DNA from: Eurosta solidaginis
Lineage: Eukaryota; Arthropoda; Insecta; Diptera; Tephritidae
Reading direction: 5' to 3'
Length of the DNA: 64,000 bases
NCBI RefSeq assembly: GCF_040869045.1
Contig: NC_090319.1
Span: 228,942,490-229,006,489, forward strand
The number at the start of each line of letters is the position of its first letter. Position 1 is the first letter of the stretch. This document shows positions 44,251-56,010 of this stretch, piece by piece. Position numbers and translations under genes: made by a program. Under the pieces are notes generated by a model. The model ran no database searches. It was not told where the DNA came from and saw nothing but the letters and a program-made list of their open reading frames with translations.

Positions 44251-44412
44251 TGGTGGCCCTGATAAGGGGCGTTTTGCGTAGGTATAATTTATTAGCAATT
44301 TTTTCTCTTTTTTGATTACTGGTGGCCCTGATAAGGGCCGTTTTGTGTAGGTATAATTTATTAGCAATTTTATCTCTTTGGTGATTAGTGGTGGCCCTGA
44401 TAAGGGCCGTTT
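44251..44412 (-). terminator. Three tandem histone-type mRNA 3' processing signals, 69-bp period
   Basis: On the minus strand each unit reads AAAAC, a stem-loop GGCCCTTATCAGGGCC (6-bp stem, 4-nt loop), then ACCA. A purine stretch with AAAGAGA/AAGAGA follows within ~15 nt (histone downstream element type, pairing with U7 snRNA). Cores at 44393-44408 and 44324-44339 are perfect; 44255-44270 has one stem mismatch. Starts are exactly 69 bp apart. This is the signal of replication-dependent histone genes. No histone coding sequence is visible upstream on that strand. Confidence 0.8.
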
Positions 44413-44546
44413 TTCGTATCGTCAGGGTTGTGCTGCAATAAAGATATAATTTTTGTTTGAGTAAAATAATTTTAAATCTTTCTTTTACCAGATTATAGAG
44501 TTACTTTACTCATTTTTTTGTTTCGCATTACTCGCGATTTTGCTTT

Positions 44547-44780
44547 CTATACCTTTAAGCGGTTATTCAAATGCCGTATTCGGAAAAAGATGCGGCACCT
44601 GATGTTGTTGCTAGTGTTGATGCTGGTTCCCAAATAAACGAAGTGCTTTACTATTTCGAAATTATGGCTGCCAACAGTAGCGTGGTTGCCAAGGCGGGTA
44701 TGCGCTGTCTCTTTGCTGGATGACAGCAGGTACTTCGTTTTGTCCTCATTCACCATCAACCCAACAAAAAGAATAATCAA
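44547..44780 (-). pseudogene. LINE reverse transcriptase fragment (third family)
   Basis: 77 codons on the minus strand with VNEDKTKYLLSS, FEIVKHFVYLGTSINTSNNI and RIRHLNNRLKV, the RT segment just after the catalytic box in one group of insect LINEs. It is distinct from LINE-X, LINE-I and LINE-Y. No flanking RT blocks were identified. Confidence 0.65.
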
Positions 44781-45824
44781 ATATGCTTACCTTTGATGAT
44801 TAAAAACTGAATATAGTTTTTCAATCACATTTTGGAATCATATTTGAATCAAATGTGTTTACTTTAGGTGATCAAAAATTTATAATCATTTTTCATTCAG
44901 CTTTCTGAATCTTTTATGAATATATTTGTTGACTGAATAATGAATTTTATACTTATTGAAATTTTACTTTTCATTAAAAATCTTATTTTTTCGCATACAC
45001 ATATTTTTTCATTAAGCTAAGAAAATATATATAAAAAAATACAAAATAATATAATGCTGCTCTTGAACGAAGATTTTCCCAACCATTTCTCTCCTTCAGC
45101 TTCCCATACATAATGATTGGACAATACATAGGTTGTGAGCTATTTGAACCCCAGGTAAGTGAAACTATCTTGACATACCTGGATACGGCTTCAACATCCC
45201 GTAACGTATCCGTATTTTAAGATGCAGACGATAATGCTGATGTTGGATGTTGTAGTCGCAGGTGTATATCGGTCAAGTTTGTTTGCGAGTTAGCTGTGGT
45301 TCGAATAGCTCACTTTCGCATGCTTTATTCCCTGATGAAATAAGATTATTATGTGGTATCCTATTTTGAATGAGATATGAAGAATAAATGCATTATAATG
45401 GCATTCAAAAATGATTCAAAAATCTCAACCAAAACGATTGAAATATATTCACGAATATGATCAGAAAATGATTGTGAAAAGCAGTCTAATATTACTCCAA
45501 AACTATTAAAGCTCAATTTTACAGTGATATCAAATATTAATAAAAAGCGTTTCGAAATAGGAATCATAAATTATTATTCAAGAATAATCACATTTATGGT
45601 ACATTTTTCTCTCGACGATACGTTAATTTTCGAACAGAAAATGCTTTTAAATTTGAACGTTTTTAATCATCTTGGGGTATGATATTTAAATATTTTTTGA
45701 TCAAAACTTTCAAAAAATACTGGCTGGGAACTATTTTGTTTTAATTTGTAATGTTGAATACATAAATGGTTTTAAGCCCAATCCCCAGGTCCTATGCACA
45801 AATAAAAGTTATGGTACTTTACTC
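44781..45824. other. AT-rich spacer
   Basis: Nothing I can support. The rest of a P-like transposase would be expected here on the minus strand but is not seen. Confidence 0.3.
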
Positions 45825-46753
45825 CTAAGTTCTACGCATGCGAATTAGTATATATACAATACAAGGTAACGGAAAACACTTACCACGTACCAACATCTTC
45901 TGCATCTGTCCTTTTGTAAAAACAGACTCCACGGCAGACATTACGAAGGCGGTGTTGGCAATATTTCTTTTTAATTCTTCATTCTCCTCACGTAGCTTAA
46001 GATTTTCCACCCTCAAGCGGGTAATTTCTGACTCCATTGCGCACTGGAGTAATATTTCGCTAAATAATTTAAATTTATATGAGGTATTAGGAAGACTAAA
46101 ATGTAAAGTGAATAAACTACGGAAACTTACTGCGTCTGGGTTTCACAACTTATTTGTTGAACATCATGTATATCCGTTTGTGTGCTGCAGTTTTTCCGTG
46201 CCAAGTATTGGCTTTTCGCTCCAAAGGTGTCACTTAAACAAAAAAAAAACAAACATGTAGAAGGAACTTTATCAAATAACTTGCATATATTATCTTACTT
46301 TTCTTTCATGTTAGAGATGAAAGGTTCCTTTGTAGCGGCGAAAGTATTGTCCGAAATTTTGGTAGATCACCGTAGGAATTACGGTTGGGGACGACGAGAC
46401 AACTTTAGTTTTTAACAAACTCTTGATTAGTACTCCTAAGTCATAAATAAGATTATATTTAATTTTTTATCTTGCACCAATCGTGAAAGTGAATACTTAC
46501 ATAAAAGCCGGTAAATATAGCGACGGAGTGGAGTTGGGCATCAAATTTACTCTCTGCGCTCCCACAATAAGGTCAGAGGCTTGAAATGGAGCGAGCAACT
46601 GAAGCCATTTTGTGGAAACTTAACGCCACAAGCTTTTTCCCAAGTTTTCCTCTTCCTTGGATCTTGCGGGACTGTGAAAAGCTTCACACCCGCTTTCTCC
46701 CTTTTAATATTGCACAAACAACACTTTCCCATATTTAAATATACACAAAACAC
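45825..46753 (-). pseudogene. P-element-like THAP transposase, N-terminal exons only
   Basis: Minus strand, reading from 46753 down. Exon 1 has a THAP zinc finger (CCLCNIKREKAGVKLF, WEKACGVKF, CSLHF: C2CH pattern, ~46580-46730). A short exon near 46350-46410 contains VIYQNFGQYFRRYKGTF. An exon near 46130-46230 contains YLARKNCSTQTDIHDVQQI. An exon at 45880-46037 holds a leucine-zipper coiled coil (ITRLRVENLKLREENEELKR) followed by ESVFTKGQMQKML. This domain order is that of P transposases. The RNase H-like catalytic part is absent, so it is a truncated relic; a captured THAP host gene is possible. Confidence 0.75.
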
Positions 46754-46948
46754 AAGTAAATTCTTTTTTCTTTTCTTTCAAACATTTGCAAAACATCTAA
46801 AGACCACTGCATAGTAAGAAATTTTCACATCAAACGTATATAAACAAAAAATGTAAACATAAACAAAGTTTGGCATTTTATGACCACCTTCGAATGAAAA
46901 AACATGTAAAATGCAACTCTGATGCATTTACCTGGTTATTGTACCATG

Positions 46949-47474
46949 ACGTATCTACATAAACGAAACAATAATTGCGTCTACTCATATGTACCATGTT
47001 CGTATGCGAGCAGCGGAGAGTCAATGCACAAACACATGCATATATCTGAAATACTGCTATAAGTATGCAATGAGAAAAACTACATATAAGATTGTGCAAT
47101 TGTAGTTGCAGCTGAGAAGTTTGAGAGCTGCTGGACTAGTGGATTCTGGAAGCGCCTAGAAGATGCGAAGGTTGAAATCAAAGAGTATAAAAGCCGGCAA
47201 TTGTAGAGGCGCTGGAATTCAGTTTGATTTAAGATTTCGATTAAGACGCTATAGCGAGCAAGAGCAGTACTATTTTGACTAGTAGAGTTTCATTTGAGCT
47301 ATCAATCAGTTTGGTTATTAAGCAAGCTATTCGTTGCACAGTTTGAGTGTTATTGTGAAGTACTTTAATAAAGGCAATTTTGCATTATTACATAGTGGAG
47401 TTATTTATTCAACAGTTTAGTGATTCGAACTTAGCAAAAGGGCAAATAAGAGGATTGCAAGTAAATTCGTTACA
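46949..47474 (+). repeat. Gypsy-B 5' LTR, left-truncated
   Basis: Matches 52609-53075. TATAAAA at 47186-47192 is a likely promoter. Right end ATTCGTTACA at 47465-47474. A ~53-base stretch (around 47392-47444) is absent from the 3' LTR. The TGTTACGAAT left end present in the 3' LTR is missing here; the sequence left of ~46949 does not match. Confidence 0.88.
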
Positions 47475-47476
47475 AT

Positions 47477-47494
47477 TGGTGTCAGAAGAGGAAT
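47477..47494 (+). promoter_or_regulatory. Primer binding site, tRNA-Leu type
   Basis: TGGTGTCAGAAGAGGAAT lies two bases after the LTR end. It resembles the complement of a tRNA-Leu 3' end (pattern TGGTGTCAGAAGTGGGA) with small differences. Confidence 0.65.
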
Positions 47495-47525
47495 TGTTGA
47501 ATAAATTTCAAAGGACAACAAGGAC

Positions 47526-48927
47526 ATGGCAAAGTTCAGTGAATTGAAGATCCAGCAACTGAAGAAGGAGTTGGGGAGCCGTGGATTGAATACAAGCGGC
47601 GTTAAACTTGAACTTCAGGCACGACTACGAGAGGCAATGGAAGCAGAAGGGATTAACGTGGAAGAGTATGTCTTTCATCTTGATGTCGAAGAGACAACAA
47701 CAAAAATTTAAGAGAAAAACGAAACATCGCAGACGGTTACCAGCACAGACTTGAACATGATATTGGCTGCAATATCTGCACAAACATCTACAGTAGCATC
47801 AATTTCGTCGCAATTGGCATCCCAACTGGAAGCGCAAGAGGCACGTATAACAGAAATGTCATCACAAATATCCACCAACATGTCATCTCAGCTAGAATCC
47901 CAGGAGAACCGTATAACATCCAAGATGGAAGAACAGAAGACACGTATTGCAGAAATGTCGTCAGAAATAACATCGAAGATTGAAGCACAAGAAACGCGTA
48001 TTTCAGAAATGTCGACACAGATTACATCCAAGATGGAAGCACAAGAGGAGCGCTTATCATTGCAGGTGGCACAAATGTCTTCGCAGTTAGATGCACAGAA
48101 TACAAAAATTGTGCAGCTCGAGGACAAAATGGATGCCGAGATAGAAGCTTTGAAAGGTCGTATACAGAAGTTGCAAATAAATCGCCCAGCAGTTTCAACG
48201 AGTAATCCAAAGGTAAAAACACCATCCTTTGACGGTTCTGTTCCTTTCCAAGTCTTTAAGCTACAATTTGAGAAGACCGCAACAGTAAACAACTGCAATG
48301 CTGAAGATAAAGTTGCTGCATTGTTCGTAGCTTTAAAAGGACCAGCTGCGGAAATCTTACAGACCATCCCATAGTACGAGCGGAACAACTCCGAAACATT
48401 GATGAGCGCTTTAGAGAGACGTTACGGAAGCGAGCATAGGAAACAGATATTACAAATTGAGTTGCAAAACCGCTACCAAAAAGCAAATGAGACATTGCAG
48501 GAGTTTGCTTCAGATATTGAAAGATTGGCTCATCTTGCAAATGCGGACGCACCCGTGGAATACACTGAAAGGGTAAAAATCCAGAGCTTCATAAATGGCA
48601 TACGAGATGTGGAAACGAAGCGGGCTACATATGCGAATCCAAAACTAACATTTGCGTCAGGAAACAGCCTCACTTTTGAGTAAGCCAGCGTACAAAGCTC
48701 ATCGCGTGGAAGTGGAAAAGCCAGACTGGGTAGACGCAATTATGGAAGCATTGAAGGGTACGCAACAGAAGAATAATGAGGCAGCCAAATGCTTTAAGTG
48801 TGGAAAGCCAGGGCATATTGCTCGTTATTGCAACACCAACCCTAACAGTTCCAACAATGTGGGTGGTCGTAAACGCAGAGCAGAAAGAGATGAGCAAATC
48901 TCCAAGACAAATCAATCGTTAAACTAA
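47526..48927 (+). pseudogene. gag: Gypsy-B gag with N-terminal SAP domain and coiled coil
   Basis: ATG 47526. Residues 1-40 (FSELKIQQLKKELGSRGLNT...) form a SAP motif, a DNA-binding fold unusual in gag. A TAA at ~47709 interrupts. 47760-48170 encodes repeats of about 18 residues (EAQETRISEMSTQITSKM type), a long coiled coil. 48200-48680 is the capsid-like retrotransposon gag domain with TAG at 48372 and a frame break near 48680. A CCHC knuckle CFKCGKPGHIARYC lies at 48789-48830. The SAP domain may help chromatin tethering; that is inference. Confidence 0.85.
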
Positions 48928-49034
48928 AGCGAGTCAGCAGCAAGGGGCGACAGCTGACTCCCTCAATTGAATGCCCCATAATCTCTATCTCACAAATTGG
49001 AAGAAGGTCAAGCAATCTTACTGTCGGAGGGCAT

Positions 49035-52000
49035 GTGGATGGACAGGAACGTTTACTGACTGTAGATACGGGTGCATCCCATTCCATCATTCGAGCGGAT
49101 TTAATCAACAAGAAGATAAGATCATTGCATGGAGCAATAATTCGTACAGCCACTGGAGAAGACAGCACGGTTCTAGGAGAAGTATCATGTGAAATCGCAA
49201 TTGGGGACGTCACGGTAGTACACAATTTCATTGTTGATGAAATCATAATTGGAGTGGAGTTCTTAATCGACCAGGGCATCAAGATCGACATGCAAAGCAA
49301 GACAATGCGATATAAAAACATGGATGTACCACTCAATTTCGGCTACGAGAGAGGCTACAGCAGTAAACGAGTGCTGGTGGAAGAGAGTCAGCAAATACCA
49401 CCAAAATCCGAGGCAGTCATCTGGGCAAAGGTTGAAGGAGATTGTGGGACAAACACATTGTGGGTTGTCGAAGCAGCAAACAAATCAGTACTGAACATAC
49501 TTGTAGGAAAAACCCTGGCTATGACAAAACAAGATGGACGTATTCCAGTAAGAGTACTCAATGAGTTCAAGTCACCACTCAAACTGACCATAGCTCCTTT
49601 GGGGAGATACCAAGAGGCTGAATTAATTATTAACTGTGAACAGCTCCAGGAACACGTTTCATCTAGTAATACTGATCTTTCAAATGACATCACGGCATGA
49701 ACGAAGGGGCTAGAGGAAGATTATCAGAGTAAGGCAAAGCAACTTCTCCTAAAGTACGCAAACATATTTGACCAGGATGGTTCCAAACCAGGCCGCACCA
49801 ATGTTGTGAAACATCAAATCGACACTGGAGACGCGAGGCCGATACGTCAAGCTCCACGTAGTGTTCCACTGGCGAAGCGAGAAGTTGTGAATCAAATTAT
49901 ACAAGAAATGAGCGACAGGGGCGTCATCGAACCATCAGCTAGTCCCTGGAGCTCACCGGTAGTACTTGTAAAGAAGAAGGATGGAAAAATGAGGTTTTGC
50001 GTGGACTACCGGAATTTGAATGACGTAACGAAAAAGGATAGCTACCCATTGCCAAGAATAGACGACACTCTGGACTCGCTATCTGGTACGAAATGGTTTT
50101 CCACGCTGGACTTGAAAAGCGGCTACTGGCAAGTGGAGGTGAAGGAGGAAGATAAAGAGAAAACAGCCTTCAGTGTCGGTGATGGTCTTTGGCAATTTAC
50201 AGTGATGCCTTTTGGGCTTTTGAGAGACTCATGGACCAGGTACTGAAAGGACTGCATTGGAAAACATGCTTGGTGTACCTGGTGTACATCATCGTATTGG
50301 GCAAAAATTTTGATGAACATCTTAAGAACTTGGAGGAAGTTTTCCAAAGAATAGCTGGCGCGGGTCTGAAGTTAAGTCCCAAAAAGTGTGCGCTGTTTAA
50401 AAAGGAAGTAAATTATTTGGGTCACAAGGTAACGACAGAGGGCATCTGCACTGCGAACGAAAAGATAGAGGCTGTAAAGGATTGGCCAAGACCACAGAAC
50501 CTACATGAATTAAGAAGTTTCCTTGGGCTGTGCACATATTACCGCCGATTTGTACCAAATTTTTCCAGCGTAGCCCATAGCCCCCATGAGCTTACAAGAA
50601 AAAATAAAGCTTTTGAATGGAAGAAAGAGCAAGAAGTGGCTTTCCAAACATTGAAGGAGCGTTTGTGCACTGCCCCAATGTTGGCAAACCGATTCCAGGA
50701 GCAACATTTATTCTAGACACAGATGCGAGTGGATATGCTATAGGAGGCGTTTTATCACAACTGGTCGATGGACAGGAGAAGGTAGTTGCATATTACAGCC
50801 GTTCGATTAGAAAACCAGAGAGGAACTACTGCGTTACGCGGAGAGAGCTGTTGGCATTGGTAGAGTGCATTAAACATTTTCACAAATACCTCTACGGCCA
50901 GCGATTCCGTGTTGGACAGATCACGCAGCTTTAAAATGGCTTCTGCAGTTCCGTAATCTGGAAGGACAATTGGCACGGTGGATTGAGCGACTACAAAGCT
51001 ATGACTTTTCCATTGAGCATCGAAAAGGTAGTACCCATGGAAATGCCGATGCAATGTCACGAAGACCATGTAGTTTGGTATGCAAGCACTGTTCAAAAGC
51101 CGAGGCTAAAGAAGACATTATAGATGTCCGGCTAATGACTATAACATGTACAGATGAATGGGACAAGGAACAGCTAAGAAAGTGTCAGATAGAAGATACA
51201 GATCTGTCACGTGTTATGCAAGGGCTCGAACGAAACGAAAGACCAAACAGAGAAGAGATGTCAGCAGAGGGTCCCATTTCGAAGTCATATTGGGCACAGT
51301 GGAACAATTTAGAATTGATATCCGGTTGCCTTCATCGAGTATGGGAGAGTGAGGATGGTAAATGCAAGAAGAAACTGATAGTTGTTCCCAGAAAGAGGAT
51401 TCCTGACGTGCTCAGCGAGCTGCATAATGGTCCAAGCGGAGGTCATCTTGGAATCACGAAGACGCTCGAGAAGATTAAACTGAGATTATGTTGGGTTAGT
51501 TGCCGTCAGTCGGTCACTGAGTGGATTGCGAACTGCGAGGTTTGCAGCAGAGCGAAAGGGCTCAGAACCCGAAGTCATGGCCAGATGAAGCAATATAACT
51601 CAGGTGCGCCATTTGAAAGGATCGCTATGGATGTCGCCGGTCCATTTCCTACTAGCAACGTCGGAAACAAATATGTACTGGTAGTTATGGAAGCAAATGG
51701 CCAGAGGTATACCCAATCCCAAATCAAGAAGCGAAAACGGCAGCAGAAGTGTTTGTAACCAATTGGGTTGCAAGTTATGGTATACCAATGGAGTTACATT
51801 CTGACCAAGGCAGGAATTTCGAATCAGCTGTGTTCCAGGAAATGTGTAAATCATTGGGCATTCGAAAAACACGAACAACTGCATTGCATCCTCAATCCGA
51901 TGGTATGGTAGAACGATTCAATAGAACATTGGAGGAGCACTTAAGGAAAGTAGTAGACAAGTACCATAAAGAGTGGGATACCCGCATAGCATTATTCTTG

Positions 52001-52479
52001 ATGGCCACCGATCAGCAGTGCATGAGACAACGGGCCAAACCCCTGCAAAAAAAATTTTTGGCAATAACCTTAGACTGCCAGCTGATTTGAAGTTTGGGAT
52101 AGATGCCAATGCGAAGAGAAATGTCAAGAAATCCACTAGTGATTTGGAAGAAGAGCTAAGAGAAATACATGATCTGATAAGGCAACGAACAAAGATTATG
52201 AGTGACAAGATCAAAGCCAGATACGATAAAGCAATTAATTCAGAAGGTTTTCAGGAAGGAGATCTGGTGCTGTTATACAACCCACAAAGTAAAAAAGGTT
52301 TGTCCCCGAAATTGCAGTGTAATTGGGAAGGCCTATACAAAGTTGTAAAACGGATCAACAATGTAGTGTACCGCATACAAACCATTGGTAAACCACGAAC
52401 CAAAATGCAAGTGGTCCATTTGGAAAGGCTGGCAACGTTTAGATCGGAAGATTTGTCTAATCGGGACGATCAGACTTAG
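49035..52479 (+). pseudogene. pol: Gypsy-B pol (PR-RT-RNaseH-IN), dead
   Basis: Protease LTVDTGASHSII (DTG at 49063-49071). TGA at 49698. RT starts at 49740; YPLPRIDDTLDSLSG and FSTLDLKSGYWQV are present. A small deletion and frame break near 50215 removes part of the MPFGL-to-FERLM link. The catalytic YLDD box reads YLVY (50276-50287), losing both metal-binding Asp. RNase H (LDTDASGYAIGGVL, 50716) breaks near 50925. Integrase has HLGITKTL..CEVC zinc motif and SDQGRNF plus SDGMVERFNRTLEEH, with breaks near 51690 and 52010. C-terminus ends TAG 52477-52479. Confidence 0.92.
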
Positions 52480-52490
52480 GTGGAGGGCAG

Positions 52491-53075
52491 TGTTACGAAT
52501 ATTAGCAAAACTAAATAAATAAATAAATAAATAAAACTAAGGAGTGCTGCCATCTCTAAGCGATGCTAAGCAGTGACGTGAATTCACATCCATAGATCAA
52601 TCATTATGTATCTACATAAACGAAACAATAATTGCGTTTACACATATGTACCATGTACGTATACGAGCAGCGGAGAGTCAATGCACAAACACATGCATAT
52701 ATCTGAGATACTACTATAAGTATGCAATGAGAAAAACTATAAAATTGTGCAATTGTAGTTACAGCTGAGAAGTTTGAGAGCTGCTGGACTAGTAGATTCT
52801 GGAAGCGCCTAGAAGATGCGAAGGTTGAAATCAAAGAGTATAAAAGGCTGCAATTGTAGAGGCGCTGGAAGTCAGTTTGATTTGAGATTTCGATTAAGAC
52901 GCTATTTAGCGAGCAAGAGCATTATTATTTTGACTAGTAGAGTTTCATTTGAGCTATCAATCAGTTTGGTTATTAAGCAAGCTATTCGTTGCACAGTTTG
53001 AGTGTTATTGTCAAGTACTTTAATAAAGACCATTTTGCATTATTACATAAGAGGATTGCAAGTAAATTCGTTACA
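52491..53075 (+). repeat. Gypsy-B 3' LTR, complete
   Basis: 585 bp, TGTTACGAAT...ATTCGTTACA: TG..CA ends within a perfect 10-bp terminal inverted repeat. A (TAAA)n run lies at ~52513-52535 and TATAAAAG at 52839-52846. Confidence 0.95.
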
Positions 53076-54575
53076 ATATGTTCTTCAAAATTCAGGTTAT
53101 CATCAATTAAAACTCCTAAGTACTTCATTTCATTTACTCTTTGAATTAAATTGTTTTTTATCTTCAGGGTTAAATTGTTTAAATCGTTATTACGTATGAT
53201 GTTCTGGTTTTTGCAAAATACCATGAACTTAGTCTTATCTATATTTAACTTCAATTTTTTAAGGCACAACCAGTTGTATAGAGAGTCAAGATCTTCTTGT
53301 ACTTTCCGCATTGCACAGTCGGCATATTTCTCACAGATGGTAGTTCGGATGCAGTAGGCATTTCTTCGATACTATCACTAATTTCGACTATGCTCTGTAC
53401 AAAAAAATTGTTTAGGGCATTAGCTATATGATACTCATTATCGAGGCATTCGCCATGTATTACTATCTTAGTGATATGTTTTTTGTTATCTGTAAGCTCT
53501 GCGAGGTCTTTCAGACACTTCCACATCCGCTTCATGTTTCCGTTATTGCTGTGAACTCTGCCTTCCATATACATCTTCTTCTTATACATAATAGTACTTT
53601 TGTATATTTTCTTTAATACATTGTATTCATACCAGTATCCTGTTTCTGTGGAATATTATATAGCTCAAGTTTTCTTTTATGGAGAGCTGTAAGCTCACGG
53701 TCATACCACTTATTTCTCAGTTGTATTTTTGTTCTCTTCACATATGTCAGTGCTTGCATTACTTCAGTAAGAATATTGTTCAGGGCTGTAGTTTTATTTT
53801 CTACTCCCGCATTACGCATAAAGCCAAAATCGTATGTTCTTAGCTTATTTAAAAGGTTTTTGGAACTATAGTATTCCCATGAGGTAAAAGTAGAGTAGCT
53901 TCTCATTTTGCAAAACTTTGTTGTTGGCACTTTGAAATTAATTGTTTCATGATCCGAAATTCTATATTCAACTATATTTTCCGACCTAACTTGATCATTA
54001 TTACTAAATAGCAAGTCAATTTTGGTAGACGAGTTCTCTGTTGTTCTCGTATTGTAATTAATTCTTTGAATCATTGCCCTTTGTGCGAATAAACTTAATA
54101 GGTGTTTCGAGTATGTTGACGATACATTCATATTGATGGTAAAATCTCCAATTATGATATTATTGTCTGATTCCTTGAGGTTTTCAGTCAGGATTTCATC
54201 TAAAAACGAAATAAAGTCGGCGTCACTGCTACTCGGTGAGTGATAAAGTACACCAATTTGCCATTTTAACGCACATTTTTTGATTTTTATAATAATGCAC
54301 CATATATTCATGTTAATGGCTATATTGCAGACTATACTAAACTCTAAATTTTCATGAACATACATCAAAACACCACCCGTATGTCTACTACGGGAATCAC
54401 AACGAACACATTTGTATGTCGGAATATTTAATTCCGTATCCATTATAAGATCAGTTGTGCATGTTTCTGCCCATAGTACAATGTTTGGTTTTCTTATTTC
54501 GACAATCCTCTCCAGTTCACTTTTGTTTGCTGTTTTACTACAAATATTGAGATATATACATTCTAAGCTATGCAC
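53076..54575 (-). pseudogene. LINE-Y ORF2: endonuclease and RT remnants
   Basis: ATG at 54575 (MHSLECIYLNICS). APE-type endonuclease blocks: LWAETCTTD, GGVLMYV, NNIIIGDFTINMN (the usual GDFN has become GDFT), STKIDLLFSN, ISDHETI. TAA at ~53613. A linker (53589-53320) and the end of RT (LKKLKLNIDKTKFMVF, 53100-53311) follow with the RT core deleted between them. Non-functional. Confidence 0.82.
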
Positions 54576-56007
54576 CCCACTACTTCGATTTTTGTACTTT
54601 TTATGCTTTGGTTGCTAATAAACAATCTTTTTTTCCTTGCGGATAATTTTTGCTGATATACAGGACATGCTTTATCCATAGTATCATGGTTATCATTAAG
54701 GCCAAGACGCAGTTCCTTATTTGCCCTCATACAGTTGATACATTTCCTGACTGGTTCCTTATCGCATTGCGTATGTTTGTGTTCACCCAGACATTTTGTG
54801 CACACTTCTCTTTCTTTACAGTCACTGGCCTTATGATGAAAGCCTTTGCATTTAAAACAACAAAATACTTGGACTGCATCATACACTCTGCACCGTTCAT
54901 AGCCTACATTTATCCTTTCTTCAGCTAGTATATTAGTGAAAGCGTCCACTTCCAGTACTGCGTTGTAATACACATTCGAGCCCGTTTTCTTTTCATACTG
55001 TTTTATAATTTTAAAGTCCGTTTCAGAAAGACACGCAGTTTGTCGTTTAATTCTCTGCGCCAGTTCTTCACTACCATATTTAAAATTTATACCCGATACA
55101 ACAACTGTCGGTTTCACTTTCTTAGGGATCTTGACCTCATAGGTATTTCCAAGATTAGTCTCGATGGCATTTTTAATTTTATCTCGTTCTTCATTTTTAC
55201 TTTCAACTATCACTACCCCGCTTTGCCTAGTTACTATATTCGGGATTTGCAGCTCTTTAGGGTCTACATTTGAATTAAGGTAATTTTTTGTCCTTTCCGC
55301 ATCTTGTTTTTTGCTCGGTTTCACTATTAGTGGATGATTTTTTGTATCTCTTGCAACGCTTTTTTTTTTTGTTTACTACTTTTTGCTATATTCGCATATG
55401 ATATTTTTGCTTCAACATTATTGAAATCCTGCTTCAGTTCATTGCACATTTTTTTGTTTTCGCTGCTTATTGCTTCAATCATTTTCTTATTGTCATCTTT
55501 GTTAGTTTTTAATTCGACACATACCTGTTCACTGCTTCGCTTAAAGCCTTCTGCTATTTCCCGTATTTTATTAACCTCTTTTACACTTTTTTCACACGAT
55601 TCTTGCACTTTTTGCATAGCTCTAATTCTTCCACTGAAAGCTGTTTGCACCACTTGTAGAAGATGCTTTATTTCTTTTTCGTTCTTTCTAAGTGCATTGT
55701 CAAATTCACTTCTATATTCTTGTAGTTGTTGTCCATTTTGCTTCACTACCATTTGCATGTCTTTTAGTATGTCATCTACATTATGTACATACTGTACGCA
55801 GTCAGTACACATAAATCTTAGCATTTCACATTCTTGCAGTTTATTAATGCTGTATTGGTCCAACCCAGAACATTTGGTCAGGTGGTAATATTTACCACAC
55901 ACTCCTTCACATCGTATATTGGCCACTTTTACACTTGTCGCACTTTTTTTACATTTTGGTTTAAGTAACTTGCATACATATATGTGCATATATATGTACA
56001 TATGCAT
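54563..56007 (-). pseudogene. LINE-Y ORF1: PHD-like finger, coiled coil, CCHC knuckles
   Basis: First part (56007-55327): a Cys/His cluster (C..C..GVCGKYYHLTKC...MCTDC) resembling a PHD/zinc-ribbon, then a long coiled coil (EKEIKHLLQVVQTAF to NELKQDFNNVEAKIS). A one-base change near 55330 shifts the frame. The rest (55324-54563) has an RRM-like middle and knuckles CFKCKGFHHKASDC and CTKCLGEHKHTQC, with a further CINCMRA. It ends by overlapping the start of ORF2 by 13 bases. Role: RNA binding. Confidence 0.8.
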
Positions 56008-56010
56008 GTA

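Larger units (their letters stand above)
46949..53075 (+). mobile_element. Gypsy-B LTR retrotransposon, full-length layout, degenerate
   Basis: 5' LTR (left end lost), tRNA-Leu-type primer binding site, gag with SAP domain, pol, polypurine tract GGTGGAGGGCAG (52480-52490) and 3' LTR. Multiple stops and frame breaks. It is unrelated in sequence to Gypsy-A. The right LTR abuts the LINE-Y relic at 53076. Confidence 0.92.
53076..56010 (-). mobile_element. LINE-Y non-LTR retrotransposon, truncated by Gypsy-B
   Basis: Minus strand: ORF1 (56007 to 54563) then ORF2 (54575 to 53076). The RT part stops at the Gypsy-B LTR boundary (after MKYLGVLIDDNLNFEEHI). This suggests Gypsy-B inserted into it, or a later deletion joined them. 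ORF1 with a PHD-like finger plus CCHC suggests the CR1/Jockey group. Confidence 0.8.

Noticed and set aside
44167..44367. 66-codon minus-strand frame with repeated KRPLSGPP
   Set aside because: The repeat in the protein is the histone stem-loop unit read as codons; the RNA signal explains it better.
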